From the NCBI GenBank assembly GCA_018882825.1, contig VERC01000034.1, positions 1-13,993 on the forward strand: a DNA stretch of 13,993 nucleotides, given 5' to 3'. This stretch comes from Acidimicrobiia bacterium. Lineage in GTDB: Bacteria; Actinomycetota; Acidimicrobiia; Acidimicrobiales; Acidimicrobilacustridaceae. Each line of letters opens with the position of its first letter. The first letter of the stretch is position 1. Made by a program: the position numbers and the translations under genes. Under the pieces are notes generated by a model, which was not told where the DNA came from, did not search any database, and saw only the letters and a program-made list of their open reading frames with translations. Below, piece by piece: positions 8,796-13,993 of the stretch.

Positions 8796-8813
8796 GGCCG
8801 ACGAGCGTCGGCC
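8796..8813 (-). repeat. Perfect intercistronic inverted repeat between cupin and thiolase-like genes
   Basis: GGCCGACG-AG-CGTCGGCC is a perfect 8-bp inverted repeat around two central bases. It fills bases 8796-8813, from directly after the cupin TGA to one base before the thiolase-like GTG. As RNA it would form a very stable hairpin (realistically 7 bp with a 4-nt loop) exactly where the ribosome binding site of the next gene should be. There is no T-run, so it is not a typical terminator. Confidence 0.7.
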
Positions 8814-9269
8814 TCAGCCGACGATCACGTTGGGTCGACCGAAGCCCTGGGCCTCGCACATGGCCATGTAGGCGGCCAACGTCCCCGGACCGTCGGCCAC
8901 GGAATCGATGTTGCCGTCCTCGTCGAGGTTCAAGTTGCTGCCGTACATGTGGAACCACACGCGGGTGTCGTCCTCCACGGCCGTGAGGGTGTGCACCGAC
9001 CCGGCGGGCTCGTACAGGAACGACCCGGCGCGGTTCACGTAGTCGTACTCCTTGTACTTCCACGCGCCCGACGTGGTGTAGCCCCACACCGGTCCCGTGT
9101 GACGATGCGTCTGCACGGCGAAGCCGGCCTGGAAGATGTTCTCCACGATCCACAGGCCCTCTTCGATCTTGACCTGGAGCACGCGGAGCTTGTTCCCCCC
9201 ACCGATCTCCACGAACGGAAGATCGGACTCGCCGATGTGGACGGCTTCGGTCGGTGCGGTCAGCGTCAT
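8814..9269 (-). CDS. Cupin dioxygenase-like protein (2,4'-dihydroxyacetophenone dioxygenase type)
   Basis: This 151-residue single-domain cupin has the pattern of 2,4'-dihydroxyacetophenone dioxygenase (DAD) and related ChrR-like cupins. Cupin motif 1 is AVQTHRHTGPVWGYTTSGAW (51-70), giving H55 and H57; motif 2 is GSFLYEPAGSVHTL (82-95), giving H93. A three-histidine iron site with spacing 2 and 36 residues is the spacing I recall for DAD (H76, H78, H114). DAD cleaves the C-C bond between the keto and hydroxymethyl carbons of an aryl hydroxy-ketone using O2, giving an aryl acid and formate. The ATG at 9269 has a strong GAGGAGG Shine-Dalgarno and a possible own -10, TAGCAT (9299-9294). The C-terminal tail LAAYMAMCEAQGFGRPNVIVG also looks family-like. 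It sits mid-operon, downstream of two amidohydrolases and upstream of the thiolase-like pair. The substrate is not known. Confidence 0.82.
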   Translation of the reverse strand: MTLTAPTEAVHIGESDLPFVEIGGGNKLRVLQVKIEEGLWIVENIFQAGFAVQTHRHTGPVWGYTTSGAWKYKEYDYVNRAGSFLYEPAGSVHTLTAVEDDTRVWFHMYGSNLNLDEDGNIDSVADGPGTLAAYMAMCEAQGFGRPNVIVG

Positions 9270-9306
9270 GGTTCCTCCTCGTGGTTGGGGGTGATGCTAG
9301 AGGCCC

Positions 9307-11058
9307 TCAGCGGGGACCACGCACCAGACGACCGGGGCGGGCCCCGGTGTCGGTGTCGTCCCGACGGATGATCGTGCCGGCCACGATGGTGGCCCGGTAC
9401 CCGGAGGCCCGCTGGACGAGTCGGCCTCCCCCGGCCGGCAGGTCGTGGACCACCTCGGGTTCGAACAGGTGCAGGTCGTCGAGATCGATGACGTTGACGT
9501 CGGCCCGCTTGCCGACCTCGAGGGTACCCCGGTCGCCGAGGCGGTAGAGCGAGGCCGTCTCATGGGTCTGCATCCGCACGGCCGCCTCCAGCGAGAGGCG
9601 CGGCCCCCTCGTCCGGTCCCGCACCCAGTGGACGAGCATCGAAGTCGGCATGGAGGCATCGCACAGCAGGTTGGAGTGAGCACCGGCGTCGGACAACCCG
9701 ACCACCGACGCCGGGTGGGTGAGCATGTCGTACACGCCGTCGAGACCCGACCCGGCGTAGTTGTTGATGCCGGCCATCAACAGGGCCCGACCGTCGCGTT
9801 CGAGCATGCGGTCGTACATCATCTCCATCTCGCTCACACCGGCGGCGGCCGCCAGCCCGGCGATGGACCGCTCGAAGGTCGGCTCGTGGTCGAGACCGTC
9901 CATGGGGAAGATGATGGCGGCGCCGTGCCGGGCGAAATCGGCGATCCCCTCGTAGAGGGTGCCGTCGGGCGCGTCGTCGGTCTCGGAGAGGATGGCGGCG
10001 CGCACCTCGGTCCGCCGCAACTGCACGATCATCGCGTCGATGTCGCCGCCGCACCCGTCGCGAACGGCCTTGAACGTCGGTCGACGCATGAAGGCGTGCG
10101 AGGCGGTGAAGCCGAGCAACAGCCCCTGGCTGCGGGCCGAGACCTGGGGCACCACCACGGCACCGTCGGCCCGGGCCTCGAGGGCCCGATCGAGGACCTC
10201 GCGGTAGAGCGTCACGTCGGTCGGGATCTGGTTCAACACCATCGACACGGGGATGCCGAACTCGGCCGACATCCGCCGCATCCACTCGAACTCCTCGAGG
10301 ATCCGGTCCGGATCGGAACCGACCACCCCGAGCGGCGACACCTCGAACACGCCGCCCCCGGCCGCCGCCACCGCGGCGGCGATCGGCCACAACTCCTCGG
10401 ATCCGGCGTGGGTTCCCGGAACCAGTGTGCCGTCGCGCGCCGTGTGCGCGTAGGTGCGTGATGTGGTGAAGCCCAACGCCCCGCACTCGATGGCCTCGGC
10501 CACGAGTTGCGCCATGCGGGCGATCTCGTCGTCGGTCGGGGGCTCGTCGGCGATGGCCCGATCGCCCATCACCCAGACGCGCAGGGGCCCGTGCGTGACC
10601 TGCTGGGCCACGTCGATCGTCCATCGCCGACGCTCGAGCACGTCGAGGTACTCGGGGAAGGTGACCCAGTCCCACGTCATGCCCTCGGTGAGCGCGGCGC
10701 CGGGGATGTCCTCGACGCCCTCCATCAGTTCGATCACCTGCTGGCGCCGCTCCGGGGAGACGGGAGCGAACCCGACACCGCAGTTGCCGGCCACGATGGT
10801 GGTCACACCGTGACTCACCGAGGGCTCCAGCACGTCGTCCCACGTGATCTGCCCGTCCATGTGGGTGTGGATGTCCACGAAGCCGGGGGTCACGATCAGC
10901 CCGCTGGCATCGATCTCCTCGACGCCGGCACCGCGAACCGTGCCGCCGACCTGCGTGAGCCGACCGTCGTCGATGGCGACGTCGCCGATGAACCGGGCCC
11001 GACCGGTGCCGTCGACGATGGTGCCGTGACGGATGACGAGATCGTGGGTGGTGCTCAT
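9307..11058 (-). CDS. D-aminoacylase-like amidohydrolase (amidohydrolase_3 family), copy 2 of tandem pair
   Basis: This 583-residue protein has the N-acyl-D-amino-acid deacylase layout: a small beta domain from both termini around a TIM barrel. Metal-site motifs are H64-x-H66 (FVDIHTHMDGQITWD), C93 (VAGNCGVGFAP, the bridging cysteine of D-aminoacylases) and D457-x-x-x-H461 (VVGLSDAGAHSN). Classical D-aminoacylases also have a T-H-x-R-x-E motif and an ISH-x-K motif supplying two more histidine ligands. Here the first reads GTHAGSEEL (H217 kept, arginine lost) and the second reads FEVSPLGV with no histidine. It is therefore probably a hydrolase of the superfamily with changed metal site or substrate, and the annotation D-amino acid deacylase should not be taken literally. 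The ATG at 11058 overlaps the stop of the upstream paralogue by 4 bp (ATGA), indicating translational coupling. The C-terminal tail is Arg-rich and extends slightly beyond the fold. Confidence 0.88.
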   Translation of the reverse strand: MSTTHDLVIRHGTIVDGTGRARFIGDVAIDDGRLTQVGGTVRGAGVEEIDASGLIVTPGFVDIHTHMDGQITWDDVLEPSVSHGVTTIVAGNCGVGFAPVSPERRQQVIELMEGVEDIPGAALTEGMTWDWVTFPEYLDVLERRRWTIDVAQQVTHGPLRVWVMGDRAIADEPPTDDEIARMAQLVAEAIECGALGFTTSRTYAHTARDGTLVPGTHAGSEELWPIAAAVAAAGGGVFEVSPLGVVGSDPDRILEEFEWMRRMSAEFGIPVSMVLNQIPTDVTLYREVLDRALEARADGAVVVPQVSARSQGLLLGFTASHAFMRRPTFKAVRDGCGGDIDAMIVQLRRTEVRAAILSETDDAPDGTLYEGIADFARHGAAIIFPMDGLDHEPTFERSIAGLAAAAGVSEMEMMYDRMLERDGRALLMAGINNYAGSGLDGVYDMLTHPASVVGLSDAGAHSNLLCDASMPTSMLVHWVRDRTRGPRLSLEAAVRMQTHETASLYRLGDRGTLEVGKRADVNVIDLDDLHLFEPEVVHDLPAGGGRLVQRASGYRATIVAGTIIRRDDTDTGARPGRLVRGPR

Positions 11059-12710
11059 CGCCCGGGGGCCACCAGCACGCCGGGTGCGGCGCCGTCCACC
11101 TGTCGCTCGTCGACGCGGATGGGCTGACCGTTGACCAGCACATGGCGCACGCCCACGGGGGCGTCGGCCGTCAGTCGTTCGGAGCCGGCCGGGAAGTCGG
11201 CCACCCGCCGGATGGGGCCGGGGGCCACGGTGGTCGGATCGAAGACGACGATGTCGGCGATGGCGCCGTCGCGCAGTACGCCGCGGTCGACGAGCCCGAA
11301 CATGTCGGCCTGCGCCTTGGTCAGTCGTCGGATCGCCTCGGGCAGGGACATGACCGCCCGGTCGCGCACCCAGTTGCCCAGCAGGTCGGTGGCCTGCGGT
11401 GCGTCACACAACTGACCGACGTGGGCCCCGGCATCGGACAGGCCGAGCGCCACGTGCTCCTCGTTGAGGAGGAACGCCACCTCGTCGACGTCGTCGTTGG
11501 CCACGACGCACCGGACCCGCGTGGCCAGTCCGGGATCGGCCAGGGCCAGTTCCATCACCGCGTCGAACGGTTCGAGACCGCGTTCGGCGGCGATGTCGAC
11601 GATCCGTCGCCCCTCGAGCGACGGATCGACCGGATTCTCGGCCACCTCGAACGTCTCCCACCGAGGGACCATGAAGGTCCCCTCCTTCCACTTCTCGATC
11701 GCCGCGGCCCGCCACTGCAGATCGCCGTAGGCCGCGCGCCGCTCGTCGAGCGTGGCCCCCATCAGGTCGCCGAACACCGGATTGACGTTGAAGGTGAAGG
11801 GTTCGGCCAGCGACATGGCGAAAGCCAGTGGCCGGGGTGAGACCTGTGGCCACACCTTTGCGCCCCGCTCCCACCCGGCCCGGTTCAGTTCGGCGAACGA
11901 ACGATGGCCTCCGCTCGGCTGGGCCAGCAGAGCGGTGACCGTGAAGGGCACGCCGGCCGCGATCTGCAGGTCGTAGATGTCGGCCACCGGCAGCGTCTCG
12001 CCCGGCGTCACCTCCACCACGCCCCGACCGGCGGCACCGACGGCGTTGAACAGCGCCTCCAGTTCGGCGCGCTCGGCGAACCGGGACGGCACCGGCTTGC
12101 CGTCCACCCCGCGGTGGGTCGGCGCGACGCTGGTGGCGAACCCGGCGGCGCCATGGTCGAGCGCGTCGGCCAGCACTTCGACCATCCGCTCGATCTCCTC
12201 GGCGCTGGCGGCGCGCTCGTAGGCATCGTCACCCATGACGAACAACCGCAACGCCGTGTGCCCCACATAGGCGCCGAAGTTGAGCCCCAGTGGGAGTGCA
12301 CCCACCGCCTCGAGGTACTCCGGGAAGGTCGAGAAGTTCCACGGCACCCCGGCGGCCAGTGCGGCGACGTCCATGTCCTCGACGTTCTCGAGGGTGCGGG
12401 CGATCAGGTCACGGTGCTCGGGTCGGGTCGGGGCGATCGAGAACCCGCAGTTGCCGGCGATGACGGTGGTGACCCCGTGGAACGACGACGGAGTGAGCGA
12501 CGGATCCCAGAACACCTGCGCGTCGTAATGGGTGTGGATGTCGATGAACCCGGGAGCCACGACGCAACCGGTGGCATCGAGCACCCGATCACCGGCGAGA
12601 CCGGTGCCGATTGCCACGATGCGGTCGCCGTCGACGAGCACGTCGGCGCGCCGTTCGGGGCCGCCGGTCCCGTCGATGACGATGCCGCCGCTGATGAGGA
12701 TGGTGGGCAT
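11055..12710 (-). CDS. D-aminoacylase-like amidohydrolase (amidohydrolase_3 family), copy 1 of tandem pair
   Basis: This 551-residue protein is a paralogue of the next gene, sharing HTH.D, GNCG...AP, VEDM/VEDI, TFPEYL, LR.(F/W)VMGD, GAAGF/GALGF and GLSDAGAH blocks, but is clearly diverged. Metal-site residues are H59-x-H61 (FIDIHTHYDAQVFWD), C88 (IAGNCGFSIAP) and D426 with H430. The positions of the two other classical D-aminoacylase histidines read VPSRFAERAEL (207-217) and VVEVTPGET (231-239), so neither is evident; the copy downstream keeps the first. The central insert EPFTFNVNPVFGDLMGATLDERRAAY resembles actinobacterial uncharacterised members rather than true deacylases. The ATG at 12710 lies 14 bp after the P450 stop, with no strong Shine-Dalgarno. 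Co-transcription with the P450 suggests it acts on a P450 product, perhaps hydrolysing a cyclic amide, ester or C-C bond; this is inference. Confidence 0.88.
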   Translation of the reverse strand: MPTILISGGIVIDGTGGPERRADVLVDGDRIVAIGTGLAGDRVLDATGCVVAPGFIDIHTHYDAQVFWDPSLTPSSFHGVTTVIAGNCGFSIAPTRPEHRDLIARTLENVEDMDVAALAAGVPWNFSTFPEYLEAVGALPLGLNFGAYVGHTALRLFVMGDDAYERAASAEEIERMVEVLADALDHGAAGFATSVAPTHRGVDGKPVPSRFAERAELEALFNAVGAAGRGVVEVTPGETLPVADIYDLQIAAGVPFTVTALLAQPSGGHRSFAELNRAGWERGAKVWPQVSPRPLAFAMSLAEPFTFNVNPVFGDLMGATLDERRAAYGDLQWRAAAIEKWKEGTFMVPRWETFEVAENPVDPSLEGRRIVDIAAERGLEPFDAVMELALADPGLATRVRCVVANDDVDEVAFLLNEEHVALGLSDAGAHVGQLCDAPQATDLLGNWVRDRAVMSLPEAIRRLTKAQADMFGLVDRGVLRDGAIADIVVFDPTTVAPGPIRRVADFPAGSERLTADAPVGVRHVLVNGQPIRVDERQVDGAAPGVLVAPGR

Positions 12711-12724
12711 GGGTGTCCGATCGT

Positions 12725-13936
12725 TCAGGCGACGAGTCGCAGAGGGAGCCGTTTGAGGGCGTTGTTGAGATTGGATCTGACGCGCACGGCGTCGCCGGTC
12801 GGTTCGATCACCGAGAAGGTGTCGAGGAGTTCCTCGAAGAACACACGGCCCTCCAGCCGGGCCAGGTGCACACCGAGACAGAAGTGCTCACCGATGCCGA
12901 ACGAGAGATGGGGATTCGGTGAGCGGGTGACGTCGAAGCGCTGCGAGTCGGCGAACACCTCCTCGTCGCGATTCGCCGAGGTGTAGTACATCGCCACCTT
13001 GTCGCCGGCGGCGATGCGCGTGCCGGCGATCTCCGTGTCGGCGGTGGCCGTGCGACGGAAGTAGTGCAACGGGTTGTACCAACGCAGCATCTCCTCCACC
13101 GCTCCGGGGATCAGCGCTCGGTCCTCGCGCAACAGGCGCAGCTGGTCGGGATGCTGCAGCAGGGCCCACACGCCCCCCGCCATCATGGTGACGGTGGTGT
13201 CGTTGCCGGCGGTGATCATCTGCACCAGCAGGCTCCCGATGTCACCGTCGGTCAGGTAGCGGCCGTCGAACTGCTGACCGAGGATGATGTCCATCAGGTC
13301 GCCCTGTGGCCCGACCGTCCGACGATCGGCGGCGAACTGCATGCCGTAGATCGCCATGCGCATCGACGAGTCGGCACTCCCCGCCTCGTGGTTGTCGCCG
13401 TCGGGATTGATCTCGGGGTCCTGTGCGCTGGTGTTCAACTGCGACCACTCGTGCAGCATCTCCCAGTCGGACTCGGGGAGCCCGAAGAGACGTCCGATGA
13501 CCTGCGTGGGCAGCGCGCCGACGGTCTCGTGCACGAACTCGACCTCGCCGCGCTGGCGTGATTCGGCGAGGATCTCGCGGGTGATCGCCCGGATCTGCTC
13601 CTCCATCCCGGCGATGATGCGAGCGGCGAACTCGGGGGCCAGCGGCTTGCGGTAGGCGATGTGCCGCGGCGGGTCCATCGACAGGAGCATGTCCCGCATG
13701 CGGGCCAGGCGCTCGGGATCGAGATCCTCGGGCACCACCCCGCCGGCCTCGCACGAGAACAGCAGCGGATTCCGGGCCACGTGCACGACATCGGCGTGCC
13801 GCAGCACGGCCCAGTAGCCGGGCTCACCCGGCATGTCCTGCCAGTGCACGGGATCGACCCGGCGCAGACGAGCGAACTCCTCGTGCGGTGAGTCGAACTC
13901 GTAGGTCCCCGGGTCGTAGAGATCGACCGTTGCCAT
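12725..13936 (-). CDS. Cytochrome P450 (CYP124/125/142-like bacterial class I)
   Basis: This soluble 403-residue P450 inserts one O2 oxygen atom into a C-H bond using electrons from a ferredoxin and reductase, neither encoded here. Signatures: I-helix AGNDTT (243-248), K-helix E-x-x-R at 282-285 (EEMLRW), the FGIGEHFCLGVHLAR heme loop with ligand C353, and SMDPPRHIAYRKPLAPEF (87-103), the phrase typical of the actinobacterial CYP124/125/142 group that hydroxylates sterols and methyl-branched lipids. No membrane anchor is present and length is normal. The ATG at 13936 is preceded by a purine-rich GGAGGGGGAGGGG Shine-Dalgarno region. It is the first gene of the six-gene operon, so it likely starts the pathway. 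The flavodoxin-like protein at 495-932 could in principle donate electrons, but distance and separate transcription argue against a dedicated pair. The substrate is unknown; a hydrophobic terpenoid, steroid or fatty compound is my inference. Confidence 0.94.
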   Translation of the reverse strand: MATVDLYDPGTYEFDSPHEEFARLRRVDPVHWQDMPGEPGYWAVLRHADVVHVARNPLLFSCEAGGVVPEDLDPERLARMRDMLLSMDPPRHIAYRKPLAPEFAARIIAGMEEQIRAITREILAESRQRGEVEFVHETVGALPTQVIGRLFGLPESDWEMLHEWSQLNTSAQDPEINPDGDNHEAGSADSSMRMAIYGMQFAADRRTVGPQGDLMDIILGQQFDGRYLTDGDIGSLLVQMITAGNDTTVTMMAGGVWALLQHPDQLRLLREDRALIPGAVEEMLRWYNPLHYFRRTATADTEIAGTRIAAGDKVAMYYTSANRDEEVFADSQRFDVTRSPNPHLSFGIGEHFCLGVHLARLEGRVFFEELLDTFSVIEPTGDAVRVRSNLNNALKRLPLRLVA

Positions 13937-13993
13937 GACGCCCCTCCCCCTCCGGCCGCCCCACCGGCCGGCGCCGCATCCTCGCGCAAGTAG
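13937..13993 (-). promoter_or_regulatory. Upstream region of the P450 operon (incomplete)
   Basis: Only 57 bp upstream of the P450 ATG are inside the window. They hold the purine-rich ribosome binding stretch (about 13941-13953) and a GC-rich segment containing the palindrome GGCGCC and the repeated CCGGCC. No convincing -10 or -35 is visible; the promoter probably lies beyond the window end, or the operon extends further upstream. Confidence 0.35.

Noticed and set aside
9445..10461. A plus-strand frame of 338 aa opposite the 583-aa amidohydrolase.
   Set aside because: It has the His/Gly/Val-rich composition of an antisense shadow, no ribosome binding site and no domain; the minus strand has full metal-site motifs.

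Overview
The window is GC-rich DNA of actinobacterial type. Third codon positions are almost all G or C, genes are tightly packed, and GTG starts and probable leaderless starts occur. The gene content (a GT87 mannosyltransferase, class I fumarase, P450, FadD-type ligase, SCPx-like thiolase with a DUF35 partner, MarR) fits an Actinomycetota genome. Acidimicrobiia or a relative of the mycobacteria is my best guess, but this is inference; no rRNA or other marker gene is present. I see no mobile element, CRISPR array, tRNA or rRNA. No stretch over about 110 bases lacks a gene.

Layout. (1) 2-2650 is housekeeping-like: the C-terminal end of a GT87 membrane glycosyltransferase (+), a small flavodoxin-like protein (-), and a single-chain class I (4Fe-4S) fumarate hydratase (+). 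(2) 2655-5390 holds a divergent pair: an acyl-CoA ligase (-) and a zinc-dependent alcohol dehydrogenase (+), sharing a 105-bp control region. (3) 5399-7107 is a two-gene minus-strand unit, an ACMSD-type amidohydrolase followed by a MarR regulator. Its promoter has good -35 and -10 elements, and a TTGAC-CGA-GTCAA palindrome covers the -35, suggesting autoregulation. (4) 7215-13936 is a six-gene minus-strand operon: cytochrome P450, two tandem D-aminoacylase-like amidohydrolases, a 2,4'-dihydroxyacetophenone-dioxygenase-like cupin, a thiolase-fold protein without the thiolase cysteine, and a DUF35 zinc-ribbon/OB protein. Gaps are 14, -4, 37, 19 and -4 bp.

Working model (inference): regions 2-4 form a catabolic locus for a hydrophobic ketone, terpenoid, steroid or aromatic compound. 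The P450 would hydroxylate, the ADH oxidise, the ligase form a CoA thioester, and the thiolase-like/DUF35 pair cleave a C-C bond by retro-aldol chemistry as Ltp2-ChsH2 does in steroid side-chain degradation. The cupin would cleave a hydroxy-ketone or similar C-C bond, and the amidohydrolases would hydrolyse or decarboxylate. The MarR protein would sense a substrate or CoA intermediate. I do not recognise this exact gene combination as a described pathway; the substrate cannot be read from sequence.

The three convergent gene pairs are separated by only 1, 4 and 8 bp, leaving no room for conventional intergenic terminators.
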